From the NCBI RefSeq assembly GCF_004001325.1, contig NZ_AP018722.1:1550001-1614000 (forward strand): a stretch of 64,000 nucleotides of DNA, in the 5' to 3' direction. The stretch is from Thiomicrorhabdus aquaedulcis. GTDB taxonomy: Bacteria; Pseudomonadota; Gammaproteobacteria; Thiomicrospirales; Thiomicrospiraceae. The first letter of the stretch is position 1. Each line of letters starts with the position of its first letter. Of the stretch, positions 56,065 through 64,000 are shown piece after piece. Made by a program: the position numbers and the translations under genes. Below the pieces are notes generated by a model. That model saw nothing but the letters and a program-made list of their open reading frames with translations. It searched no databases and had not been told where the DNA came from.

Positions 56065-57042
56065 ATGACTACCTACGTTATTGGCGATTTACAAGGCTGT
56101 TTTGATGAGCTTCAAGCGTTGCTTAAGCACATTCAGTATCAACCCGAAGCGGACGTGTTGTGGTTTGTGGGCGACATTGTCAATCGAGGCCCACAATCGT
56201 TGGCGTGTTTACGCTTTGTAAAAACCTTACAACAGCAAGGCAAAGCCGCCATGGTGCTAGGCAATCACGACTTTCACCTGCTGGCCACCTACGCCGGTTT
56301 AACCAAGTTTGCCAACGCCTCAGACACCCTAGACGACATTTTAAACGCCCCTGATGTTCAAGAACTGATGGATTGGTTAAGACAACAACCCCTTCTCATT
56401 CGCCACCCCGTATTTAACGCGGTCATGGTGCACGCTGGCATTGCACCGCAATGGAGCGTAGAGCAAGCACAACAACACGCCAAAAGCGTAGAGGCGTGTT
56501 TGCGCGCACCCAATTGGCAAGAATTTTTAACCAACGAACTGTTTTCGGGTAACACTAAATTACCCAATCAATGGCACGACGCGCTCAGCCACACCGATAA
56601 AATGCGTTATATTGTCAATGTGTTTGCCCGCATGCGTTACTGTGATGCACAAGGTAAACTCGACTATGAGTTAAAAGCCGCCCCAAAAGCACGCATCAAT
56701 TTACCGGACGCAACCCAACCCAGTTCAGAAGATAACGCAATGGTGCCGTGGTTTGTATTGCCCGGGCGTAAAAATAAAACCGTTGAGATATTTTTTGGTC
56801 ACTGGTCCACGCTGGGCGCACTGGACGCCTATCACGTACACTCAACCGACACCGGCTGTTTGTGGGGCGGCCAGCTCACCGCCTACGCCATTGACACTAA
56901 GACACGCCACACCCTAAACTGTCAGCAGCGGCTTAAACCTAAACTGCCTAAAGCCAGTAAGGTGCCCAAACTGAAAGCTAAAAATACTTTAAAATCAAAT
57001 GCAAAACTCAACGCAAAAAAAGACAGCCGCTATGGAAAATGA
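56065..57042 (+). CDS. apaH: Symmetrical bis(5'-nucleosyl)-tetraphosphatase ApaH
   Basis: A 325-residue metallophosphatase that splits Ap4A to two ADP. Motifs G-D-L-Q-G-C-F-D (metal site, residue 7), G-D-I-V-N-R-G-P-Q near 37 and G-N-H-D near 67. E. coli ApaH has about 280 residues. Here a lysine-rich tail of roughly 45 residues (K-P-K-L-P-K-A-S-K) follows the domain. The gene overlaps the next by 11 nt. No apaG lies between ksgA and apaH, unlike E. coli. Confidence 0.93.
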   Translation: MTTYVIGDLQGCFDELQALLKHIQYQPEADVLWFVGDIVNRGPQSLACLRFVKTLQQQGKAAMVLGNHDFHLLATYAGLTKFANASDTLDDILNAPDVQELMDWLRQQPLLIRHPVFNAVMVHAGIAPQWSVEQAQQHAKSVEACLRAPNWQEFLTNELFSGNTKLPNQWHDALSHTDKMRYIVNVFARMRYCDAQGKLDYELKAAPKARINLPDATQPSSEDNAMVPWFVLPGRKNKTVEIFFGHWSTLGALDAYHVHSTDTGCLWGGQLTAYAIDTKTRHTLNCQQRLKPKLPKASKVPKLKAKNTLKSNAKLNAKKDSRYGK

Positions 57043-57628
57043 CGCTTATTCAAACCCCAACGTAAACCTTAACAGTGTAAACCTAAGCGAAGACGACACA
57101 TTTGAACTGATTCCCAGTGCCGAAGAGATGTTACAGCGTTTGCATGCGGTGGATGCGACGACACTCGACATCAGCCGTGTGGCGCAACAGCTAAAAGGCG
57201 ATAAAATTTGGATTTCTATTTTTACCATTCCTATTAGTGCCATTGTGCTTGTGTTACTCACTTTATTGGGCACCTTTATGTTTGATCAGTTTGTCGCCAG
57301 CTTTTTAATTTCGGCGGCCTTGCTGTTTTGGATTGCTAAAATGCTCGATCAATACGACAAGCAGTTTAGCGTCAAAGCCCGCCAAGTTGTGATTGAGCGC
57401 ATTGCTCAAATTGAGGGTGAGTTTGGCTTGATTCCGCATTTTAAACACTTTTTACCCGCAAAATACCGCCACTTATGGCAATCGGTGCGCAAAGGAAACT
57501 ACGTATACATCGACCAATACATTCAAGCACTGGTGCTGTTGCAGCACAAATTAGACCCCAAAAAATTTACCAAAATTTGGTATTTAACTTACCCCGACAT
57601 TGCACCAGAAGAGTTAGATAACTCATAA
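57032..57628 (+). CDS. Hypothetical two-helix membrane protein (198 aa)
   Basis: Starts at ATG 57032 inside the apaH tail (MENDAYSNPN). About 60 polar, acidic residues are followed by two hydrophobic helices near residues 62-80 and 85-100, and a C-terminal cytosolic part with F-G-L-I-P-H-F-K-H-F-L-P and a closing T-Y-P-D-I-A-P-E-E-L. No family recognised. The tight coupling to apaH suggests co-expression but not necessarily joint function. Confidence 0.7.
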   Translation: MENDAYSNPNVNLNSVNLSEDDTFELIPSAEEMLQRLHAVDATTLDISRVAQQLKGDKIWISIFTIPISAIVLVLLTLLGTFMFDQFVASFLISAALLFWIAKMLDQYDKQFSVKARQVVIERIAQIEGEFGLIPHFKHFLPAKYRHLWQSVRKGNYVYIDQYIQALVLLQHKLDPKKFTKIWYLTYPDIAPEELDNS

Positions 57629-57648
57629 AAACCAATCAAATACAATCG

Positions 57649-57660
57649 ACCAGGCCTGGT
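57649..57660. repeat. Palindrome ACCAGGCCTGGT, copy 19
   Basis: In the 39-nt gap between convergent stops of the membrane protein and the deacetylase, flanked ATCG/CAATT. Confidence 0.95.
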
Positions 57661-57667
57661 CAATTGT

Positions 57668-58591
57668 CTAATCCAGCTCAAACAACGCTTTAACATGCTC
57701 ACGCGCGCTCATGCTCAACGCGCCCAAATCGTAGCCGCCCTCTAACACCGACAAAACCTTAGCATCACCGCATTGAACAGCCACTTTTATCAATTGCTGG
57801 GTCAGCCAAAAATAATCATTCTCATGCAAACGTCCATACGCCATAGGATCTAAAGCGTGACCATCAAACCCCGCCGAAATTAAAATAAGCTGTGGATTAA
57901 ATTGCGCCAACTGAGGCAATGCCTGCTCTGACCAGGCCTGGCGAAAAGCCGTACCGTCAAACCCTTTGGGCAAGGGCATTTTAACCATGTTGTCTAAATC
58001 CGATTGTGGCGTACTAAAAGGGTAAATATCGGCTTCAAAACTTGAAGCAAACCACACCTGTGGTTGACGGCGCACAAAGTCTTCTGTGCCGTCACCATGG
58101 TGCACATCAAAATCCACAATGGCCACGCGCTCAATCCCATACTGTTTAACGGCGTACATCGCCCCAATAGCGACATTGTTAAACAGACAAAACCCACTCG
58201 ACTTGGCGTAATGGGCGTGATGGCCTGGCGGGCGCACATTGCAAAAAACCCGTCGATACTTGCCGTCTATTAGTGCATCAATGCCGTCCAACACCGCGCC
58301 TACTGCGTGTCGCGCAGCCAATAAACTCCCCGGACTTAATTGAATATCGTCCCCTAAACTGACCACGCCTTCTTTTGGCACATGGCGCTTAATGCGCTCA
58401 AGTACTTTTGGGTCGTGCGCCAAGCACAATTCAGCGTCACTGGCGGCACGCGATTGGGCATGGCTAAACCAGTCAAACAGCTGATTACTAATGAGCTGGT
58501 CTTGAATTCGGCTTATACGTTGCGCTATTTCAGGATGTTCGTCGCCATTGTCGTGCAAATGACACAATGAATGAGTAATATATAGGTTCAT
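57668..58591 (-). CDS. Histone deacetylase-family protein (class II/AcuC-like)
   Basis: A 307-residue zinc amidohydrolase of the arginase/deacetylase fold. Catalytic and metal motifs: R-P-P-G-H-H-A (His pair) near residue 124, D-F-D-V-H-H-G-D-G-T near 166, and S-A-G-F-D-G-H near 248. It could remove acetyl from protein lysines or act on acetylpolyamines. Divergent from a protein acetyltransferase with about 20 nt between the starts, which favours a protein deacetylase role. GGAG precedes the ATG. Confidence 0.88.
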   Translation of the reverse strand: MNLYITHSLCHLHDNGDEHPEIAQRISRIQDQLISNQLFDWFSHAQSRAASDAELCLAHDPKVLERIKRHVPKEGVVSLGDDIQLSPGSLLAARHAVGAVLDGIDALIDGKYRRVFCNVRPPGHHAHYAKSSGFCLFNNVAIGAMYAVKQYGIERVAIVDFDVHHGDGTEDFVRRQPQVWFASSFEADIYPFSTPQSDLDNMVKMPLPKGFDGTAFRQAWSEQALPQLAQFNPQLILISAGFDGHALDPMAYGRLHENDYFWLTQQLIKVAVQCGDAKVLSVLEGGYDLGALSMSAREHVKALFELD

Positions 58592-58613
58592 TTTTTTCTC
58601 CAGGATGTCATCA

Positions 58614-61307
58614 ATGGGACCACATTATTTATCTAAGCTGTTTAAACCCAATAGCGTTGCTATTTTTGGTGCCAGCGACCGTCCAGAATCGGTTGGCGCA
58701 AATGCCTTGCAAAATATGCTTAAAGCAGGCTTTAAAGGGGCTATTTACCCTATTAATCCTAAACACGCTACGGTACAAAATCAAGTTTGCTACGCCTCTA
58801 TTGCCGACGTACCCCAAGTACCTGAGTTAGTCGTCATTGCCACGCCAGCGCACAGCATTGCCTCAATTATTCAAGCCTGCGGCGAACAAGGCGTTGCCAA
58901 TGCGGTTATTTTATCAGCCGGCTTTGAAGACGAAGCAGGAAAAAAACTCCAAAAACAAATTACCGCTACCGCGCACGCATACAAAATGCGCTTATTGGGT
59001 CCAAATTGTTTGGGTATTTTACGCCCAGAAATTGGCCTAAACGCCACCTTTAGTAAAAACCAAGCCAAACCTGGACATTTAGCGCTCATTTCTCAGTCGG
59101 GCGCGTTATGCACAGCGGTTTTAGACTGGGCAGAAGCCAATGAAGTGGGCTTTTCACAAGTGGTGTCTACTGGCGATGCCGCCGACATCGACTTTGGCGA
59201 AATTTTAGACTTTTTAGCCGTTGACCCACAAACCCACAGTATTTTGCTTTACATAGAAGGCATTGCCGACGCACGCCGTTTTATGAGTGGCTTAAAAGCC
59301 GCTGCCCGCATGAAGCCGGTTATTTTACTCAAGTCGGGACGCATGCCAGAAGGCACGCGCGCGGCCGTATCGCATACCGGTGCATTAGTGGGTGCAGACG
59401 ACGTATTTACCGCCGCCATTGAACGCGCAGGCGCTATTCGAGCTCAGTCCATTTCGCAACTGTTTGCCGCCGCTAAAACCCTTTCGCACAACATGAACTT
59501 TAAGCACAGCCGCTTGGCCATTTTAACCAATGGTGGCGGGCCTGGCGTTATGGCCACCGACCGTGCAGCCGAACTGGGCATTGCCTTGCCTCAACCCAGC
59601 GAACAAAGCCTTGAGGCCTTAAACGCCTTTTTACCCCAGCATTGGTCACACGCCAACCCCATTGATATTTTAGGCGACGCTACCGGCGCCCGCTACACCC
59701 AATCATTGGCGGTGTGCCAAGCCGACGAACGCTACGATGCTATTTTAGTGCTGCTTACCCCACAAGCCATGACCGAGCCAACCGAAATTGCCCAAGCCAT
59801 TTGTGAGTTTATTGACAATACACCACACTGCAAACCCATTTTTACAGCCTGGCTAGGCGAACGTTTGGTCAGTGAAGCGCGCAGTTATTTTAGTCAACAC
59901 AGCGTGCCCACTTTCCGCACCCCCGAAGCGTCGGTAGAAGCCTTAGCCTTTTTAGCCAACTACCACCAAAACCAAGCGTTGCTTATGCAAGCGCCCGCCA
60001 CAGGTGCGCACAATGGCAACTTGGTTGACGCCAGTGGCGCGCGTTTAATTATTAACGCCGCCCTGTCCGAACACCGTGACATTTTAACCAGCACCGAAAC
60101 TCGTGCCATTATGCATGCCTTTGGCGTGCCCATAACGCCTGCAATTGAAGCCGCCAATGCCAACCAAGCGATGATTGCTGCTGAATCACTCGGATTTCCA
60201 GTAGGCATTAAAATTAACTCTCCCGATCTGACCCATAAATCGGATGTTGGGGGCGTAAAACTCAATTTGCACAGCGCCCTAGAAGTTAAACACGCGTTTA
60301 CCAGCATGGTCGAACGCATTCGCCTAGCGCAACCAAATGCAAATGTGCTTGGGGTAACGGTCGAACCTATGAGCGTGCGCCCACACGCCCGTGAACTGCT
60401 GGTAGGCGTAATGCGTGACCCAGTGTTTGGACCTGCCATTACTTTTGGCAGCGGCGGTACCGCGGTTGAGGTGTTAAAGGACAGCGCGATTGGTCTACCG
60501 CCGCTTAATACCTTTATGGCTAAGAAGATGATTAACAGCACCAAAATTGCCAAAATGCTTGGCGAGTTTAGAGGCCTGCCTGCGGTTAATTGCGATGCGG
60601 TGGTTGATGTGCTATTACGCATATCGGACATGGTGGCGCAACTGCCCGAAATTATTGAACTGGACATTAACCCGTTGTTTGCCGATGAACACGGCGCAAT
60701 TGCGGTCGATGCACGCATTCGTATTCAACACCCCACCAATCACAAACGCGCTTACGCACACATGGCAATTCACCCGTATCCAGCCGAACTGATTGTCCAC
60801 ACCCAAACCAAAACTGGGCTGGAAGTGACGTTGCGCCCTATTCAACCCGAAGATGCGTCGATGGAGCTGGAATTTGTTAAAAACTTGTCCGAACGCAGTC
60901 GTTATTTACGTTTTATGAATCAACTGCAAACTCTAAGCCCCGAAATGTTGTCGCGCTTTACCCAAATTGATTACGATCGCGAAATGGCGTTTATAATGAC
61001 AACCACTAACTCAGCTGGACAAGAAGTTGAAATTGGCGTAACACGCTACACCACTAATCCGGACGGACTGTCGTGTGAAATGGCCATTGTAGTGCGCGAT
61101 GATTATCATCACCAAGGCGTTGCGGGATTACTGCTAGAAAACTTAATTGACCATGCAAAACTAAAAGGCTTGCATAAAATGGAAGGTGAAGTGCTTAGTG
61201 AAAACTACGGTATGCTGCAACTGGCACAACAATTTGGCTTTAAACTGCACACCCTAGAAGACGATCCAGAAGTGACTGCGATTGAGCTGGATTTAACCAA
61301 ACCGTAA
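58614..61307 (+). CDS. Protein lysine acetyltransferase Pat (NDP-forming acyl-CoA synthetase-like/GNAT fusion)
   Basis: About 897 residues: CoA-binding domain (S-V-A-I-F-G-A-S-D-R-P), flavodoxin-like CoA-ligase domains (S-Q-S-G-A-L-C), ATP-grasp domain near 480-710, and a C-terminal GNAT acetyltransferase from about 735 (R-P-I-Q-P-E-D, then V-V-R-D-D-Y-H-H-Q-G-V-A-G-L-L). This matches the YfiQ/PatZ family that acetylates acetyl-CoA synthetase and other enzymes. AGGA sits 8 nt before ATG 58614, preferred over an ATG at 58605. The catalytic His of the acid-thiokinase part cannot be confirmed by eye. Confidence 0.9.
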   Translation: MGPHYLSKLFKPNSVAIFGASDRPESVGANALQNMLKAGFKGAIYPINPKHATVQNQVCYASIADVPQVPELVVIATPAHSIASIIQACGEQGVANAVILSAGFEDEAGKKLQKQITATAHAYKMRLLGPNCLGILRPEIGLNATFSKNQAKPGHLALISQSGALCTAVLDWAEANEVGFSQVVSTGDAADIDFGEILDFLAVDPQTHSILLYIEGIADARRFMSGLKAAARMKPVILLKSGRMPEGTRAAVSHTGALVGADDVFTAAIERAGAIRAQSISQLFAAAKTLSHNMNFKHSRLAILTNGGGPGVMATDRAAELGIALPQPSEQSLEALNAFLPQHWSHANPIDILGDATGARYTQSLAVCQADERYDAILVLLTPQAMTEPTEIAQAICEFIDNTPHCKPIFTAWLGERLVSEARSYFSQHSVPTFRTPEASVEALAFLANYHQNQALLMQAPATGAHNGNLVDASGARLIINAALSEHRDILTSTETRAIMHAFGVPITPAIEAANANQAMIAAESLGFPVGIKINSPDLTHKSDVGGVKLNLHSALEVKHAFTSMVERIRLAQPNANVLGVTVEPMSVRPHARELLVGVMRDPVFGPAITFGSGGTAVEVLKDSAIGLPPLNTFMAKKMINSTKIAKMLGEFRGLPAVNCDAVVDVLLRISDMVAQLPEIIELDINPLFADEHGAIAVDARIRIQHPTNHKRAYAHMAIHPYPAELIVHTQTKTGLEVTLRPIQPEDASMELEFVKNLSERSRYLRFMNQLQTLSPEMLSRFTQIDYDREMAFIMTTTNSAGQEVEIGVTRYTTNPDGLSCEMAIVVRDDYHHQGVAGLLLENLIDHAKLKGLHKMEGEVLSENYGMLQLAQQFGFKLHTLEDDPEVTAIELDLTKP

Positions 61308-61322
61308 TTGACTCTTTTTGAT

Positions 61323-61366
61323 TAACCAGGTCTGCTAGCCAGGCCTGGTTAACAGGCCTGTTCACT
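61323..61366. repeat. Cluster of degenerate ACCAGGCCTGGT copies
   Basis: Three imperfect copies in 44 nt: ACCAGGTCTGCT, GCCAGGCCTGGT (61338-61349, one mismatch) and AACAGGCCTGTT, just after the acetyltransferase stop. They look like a decaying or rearranged cluster. Confidence 0.7.
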
Positions 61367-61384
61367 TTTTTTGTTGTTTATTTA

Positions 61385-61543
61385 GAGGCCTTTGCACGTG
61401 TGAGGTGCGAGGAAAAAATGAGATAAAATTTGCCTGATTGCGGCGAAAAACGCAGTGAATAGCGGGCTATTCGCAAGATTTTCAACAAAAATCAGGTAAA
61501 TTTTAGCCATTTTTTACCGTGCCTTGACTCGTGCAAAGGTCTC
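61385..61543. mobile_element. MITE-like element, 159 bp, after the acetyltransferase gene
   Basis: GAGGCCTTTGCACGTG start, CTCGTGCAAAGGTCTC end, with central GAATAGCGGGCTATTC. TTA is present on both flanks, a probable 3-bp target duplication. Its right end is 10 nt from the stop of the ABC ATPase gene. Confidence 0.9.
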
Positions 61544-61553
61544 TTAGAGACTT

Positions 61554-62423
61554 TTATAAACCAGGCAATACCCAAGGCTTTTGGGTTATAGGGTCTTTTT
61601 CTATCCGAAGAACAGCGTCTAATGCCTCGTTTAACAACGGTAACTTAAACGTTTCGGCCAGCGTTCCTGCCTGTAAAACTTCGCCTTTTTTTAACAGCAC
61701 ACACGTGTGCGCCAACTGTGCGGCGTAATTTAAATCGTGCAAACTCATTACAATCCCCAAGCCTTTTTTGACCCAACCTTGCATTTGCGTGCCCAAACAC
61801 AACTGATGCTTTAGGTCTAATCCGGCCGTCCACTCGTCTAAAAACAGCCACTTGCCAGCAAAAGCATTAGGCTGCTGATCATTTTCTGGCCAAATTTGTG
61901 CCAACACGCGCGCCAATTGCGTGCGCTTTTGCTCACCGCCCGACAGCGTTAACACATCACGCTGGCGCAAATACTGCAAATCGCAGGCGGTTAATGCCGC
62001 TTCTACGCGGGCAACCAAACGTGCTTTTGTGTCAACGTGCAAAGCAAAATTAGCGCCTACGTCAGCGCCCACTTCCGCACCCAAGCTAACCACTTGCTCA
62101 ACGGTTAATGAAAATGCCACATCGACCGTTTGCTCTAGCACGCCGCGATCTAACGCTAACGAGCTTAAACTATGATGGGTCAAGTCGCGACCTGCCCACA
62201 TAATGCGCCCATCACTTGGAAGTATTTCTTTCGCCAATAAGCGTAAAAGAGTGGTTTTTCCCGCGCCGTTCTGTCCCAAAATAACGCTAATCTGACCGGG
62301 CAAAAATCGCACATTAACGCCCCTCAGCAAGGCATGAGAGGCCACACAAAAACCCACTGCATTTAACTCAATGGCCTGGGCATCCGTGGACAATGAGTCG
62401 GCTGTATCTAAAAACACGGCCAT
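61554..62423 (-). CDS. ABC transporter ATP-binding protein, haem/B12/siderophore importer type (HmuV-like)
   Basis: A 289-residue importer ATPase. Walker A G-Q-N-G-A-G-K-T-T near residue 51, signature L-S-G-G-E-Q-K-R-T-Q-L-A-R-V-L-A near 153, Walker B W-L-F-L-D-E-W-T-A-G-L-D, where Pro of the usual DEPT is Trp. H-loop M-S-L-H-D-L-N. Starts 1 nt after the permease stop, so translationally coupled. HmuV-like features favour haem, but iron chelates or cobalamin cannot be excluded. Confidence 0.85.
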   Translation of the reverse strand: MAVFLDTADSLSTDAQAIELNAVGFCVASHALLRGVNVRFLPGQISVILGQNGAGKTTLLRLLAKEILPSDGRIMWAGRDLTHHSLSSLALDRGVLEQTVDVAFSLTVEQVVSLGAEVGADVGANFALHVDTKARLVARVEAALTACDLQYLRQRDVLTLSGGEQKRTQLARVLAQIWPENDQQPNAFAGKWLFLDEWTAGLDLKHQLCLGTQMQGWVKKGLGIVMSLHDLNYAAQLAHTCVLLKKGEVLQAGTLAETFKLPLLNEALDAVLRIEKDPITQKPWVLPGL

Positions 62424-62424
62424 G

Positions 62425-63414
62425 CTAAAACCCTCGCCGTTTGGCTAAAAGCATCATTAAAAAAAACGGCCCGCCTAACAGCGCCATCAACAAGCCAATG
62501 GGCAGCTCGCCCGGACTGATTAAGATACGCGCAAACAAGTCGGCGTACACCAGTAAGCTGGCTCCGGCTAGGGCACTTAAGGGCAATAAGGTGCGATGAT
62601 CGGCTCCGCAACACAGTCGGATAATGTGCGGCACAATCAAGCCAACAAAGCCAATCACCCCCACCACTGAGACCGAACTGCTGACCAATAACGCGCTAAG
62701 CAACATAACTTGCCATTTAAAACGACGTGGATTAAAACCCATGTGCAACGCGGTGCGTTCGCCCAACAAAAATGCATTCATGGGGCGCTTTAACCACCAT
62801 AATCCTATGAGTGATACACCCATAGCCGCACCTACAAAATAGGTGGTATTCCAAGATAAGTTTGCAAACGAGCCCATCATCCAAAACGTGAGTGAGCGTA
62901 GCTGAATGTCGTCTGCTATAAACACCAGTACACCAATAAGTGCGCCGGTTAAGGCGTTTAACGCCACACCGGCAAGTAACATCAGCGCCACGTCGGTGTA
63001 GCCTTGTCGAGTTGCAATTAGATAAATAAAGCCAATAGACGCTATCCCAAATGCAAATGCCATTAAGGACATGTGCCAGGCCTCTACACTGCCCCACCAC
63101 ATTGCGCCCAACACAATGATCAGCACCGCACCTAGGGCGGCACTGCTGGACACACCAATGAGGCCAGGTTCGGCCAATGGATTTCTAAACAGCGATTGCA
63201 AGGCCACACCCGCCACAGCCAAACCAGCCCCCACCATGGCCGCCATGACCACCCTAGGCAACCTAATGTGCCACAACACAAGACTTTGTTGCGCCGACAA
63301 ACCTTGAGCCCATACCGTGTTTAAGTCTAATGCCATGGTGCCAAACAGCATGCTAAATGCAATGCCCGCCATTAACACAACCACCAACGACCATTTAACA
63401 ATTATTACGCGCAT
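62425..63414 (-). CDS. FecCD-family ABC permease (HmuU-like)
   Basis: A 329-residue permease with about ten helices. Conserved blocks: L-R-L-P-R-V-V-M-A-A-M-V-G-A-G-L-A near residue 50, N-P-L-A-E-P-G-L-I-G-V-S-S-S-A near 78, and G-F-V-G-L-I-V-P-H-I-I-R near 254. Partner of the ATPase downstream. No periplasmic binding protein or TonB receptor is adjacent in the window. The start overlaps the yihY stop by 10 nt. Confidence 0.9.
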   Translation of the reverse strand: MRVIIVKWSLVVVLMAGIAFSMLFGTMALDLNTVWAQGLSAQQSLVLWHIRLPRVVMAAMVGAGLAVAGVALQSLFRNPLAEPGLIGVSSSAALGAVLIIVLGAMWWGSVEAWHMSLMAFAFGIASIGFIYLIATRQGYTDVALMLLAGVALNALTGALIGVLVFIADDIQLRSLTFWMMGSFANLSWNTTYFVGAAMGVSLIGLWWLKRPMNAFLLGERTALHMGFNPRRFKWQVMLLSALLVSSSVSVVGVIGFVGLIVPHIIRLCCGADHRTLLPLSALAGASLLVYADLFARILISPGELPIGLLMALLGGPFFLMMLLAKRRGF

Positions 63415-64000
63415 GAGGGGTCATTAGGGTTAGAAGAGTTAGCAGAGTTAGCAGAGTTAGAAGGATTAGAAAGGTCTGCGAGTTTAAGGGTATCAGGCGG
63501 TGTATGCGTTAAGGTATACACCACCGCAGCGTTCCACATGACAATAAACCACACCAAATACAGCCACATTAAAAACAGCGGCACACTGGCAAACGCGCCA
63601 TATATTAAATCGTAGGTAGGAAACCAACCTATGTATAACGCAAAACCAGTTTTTAATAGTTCAAGTTGCACCGTGGCCAACAGAGCGCCTATAAAAGCGG
63701 CTTTGGCGCTTACAAAGACCACTGGCACAAACTTATACAACACCATAAAACCCAACAAACTAAATATAAACGGCAACAGTTGCATGCCAAAGGTAAACTT
63801 TTCAAGCATGGGCATAGTGTCTACAAGCCAAGGCAACGCTAAAATAGTTGAGCTGGTAAGCAAGCTCAACCCCAACAGCAAGGGGCCTAAAATGCTCACT
63901 CCTAAATAATTCAACAACCCAACCCACCATTTGCGTTTAACGGGACTGTCCCATAAGCCATTCAGTTTTTGGTCTATTTTCCACAACAACATTAAGGTGG
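63405..64000 (-). CDS. YihY/UPF0761 family membrane protein, partial (N-terminus outside window)
   Basis: C-terminal 198 residues or so of a polytopic protein of the YihY (formerly ribonuclease BN) family. The frame stays open to the window edge (T-L before the first visible Met), so the start lies beyond 64000. Recognised from W-K-I-D-Q-K-L-N-G-L-W, W-P-x-Y-like W-F-P-T-Y-D-L-I-Y-G-A-F-A-S-V-P near residue 120 and W-L-Y-L-V-W. The tail is a low-complexity Ser/Asn/Ala repeat encoded by imperfect GAGTTAGCA units (63430-63475). Confidence 0.85.
   Translation of the reverse strand, partial: TLMLLWKIDQKLNGLWDSPVKRKWWVGLLNYLGVSILGPLLLGLSLLTSSTILALPWLVDTMPMLEKFTFGMQLLPFIFSLLGFMVLYKFVPVVFVSAKAAFIGALLATVQLELLKTGFALYIGWFPTYDLIYGAFASVPLFLMWLYLVWFIVMWNAAVVYTLTHTPPDTLKLADLSNPSNSANSANSSNPNDPSCA

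Overview
The window is a gene-dense, roughly 45% GC chromosomal segment of a gammaproteobacterium. The evidence for this is the neighbour pairs smpB-ssrA, ratA-rnfH and bamE/fur, the order lptD-surA-pdxA-ksgA-apaH, and a tmRNA tag ANDDNYALAA. An alpha-type and a delta-type carbonic anhydrase homologue, a DUF2256/photolyase cluster and an extended UmuD fit a sulfur-oxidising autotroph of the Thiomicrospira/Hydrogenovibrio/Thiomicrorhabdus group. That placement is inference from gene content, not something the sequence proves.

Layout. 0-7 kb: ndh, tmRNA and smpB on the minus strand; ratA-rnfH; bamE and fur divergent; a tiny lipoprotein; an XRE regulator facing a small membrane protein across two matching inverted repeats; a lone wzz. 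7-16 kb: hrpB, a hypothetical gene, an alpha-carbonic anhydrase homologue that has lost two zinc ligands, prmB, mog, and lon (frameshifted). 16-28 kb: an HDOD protein, a DUF4136 lipoprotein, tesA/ybbA/ybbP, a 13-bp tandem repeat, a three-gene photolyase cluster, a delta-class carbonic anhydrase with a LysR-like box, and folD. 28-32 kb: tRNA-Pro, tRNA-Arg, tRNA-His, a cold-shock/DUF1294 protein, and divergent umuD/umuC. 32-43.6 kb: the cell-shape and lipoate block mreB-mreC-mreD-mrdA-rodA-dacA-dat-ybeD-lipB-lipA, then hslO. 43.6-50 kb: yaaA, an AhpD-like protein, a BASS transporter, an RDD protein, a HicA-like protein, rluF, murU and amgK. 50-64 kb: lptD-surA-pdxA-ksgA-apaH, a membrane protein, a divergent deacetylase/acetyltransferase pair, an ABC importer of the haem/B12/siderophore type, and a truncated yihY.

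Two repeat families overlie the genes. The first is the 12-bp palindrome ACCAGGCCTGGT. It occurs 19 times perfectly, about once per 3.4 kb, both between genes (several times as the core of terminator-like hairpins) and inside genes in all three reading frames. The second is a 159-bp MITE-like element with GAGACCTTTGCACGAG-type terminal inverted repeats and 3-4 bp target duplications. Four copies are full length, one is diverged, and several are relics.

Five apparent single-base deletions in short A or T runs break lon, mreB (twice), mrdA and lipB. Restoring the base gives canonical proteins each time, so sequence error is the most likely cause. These genes should be read as probably intact in the organism.
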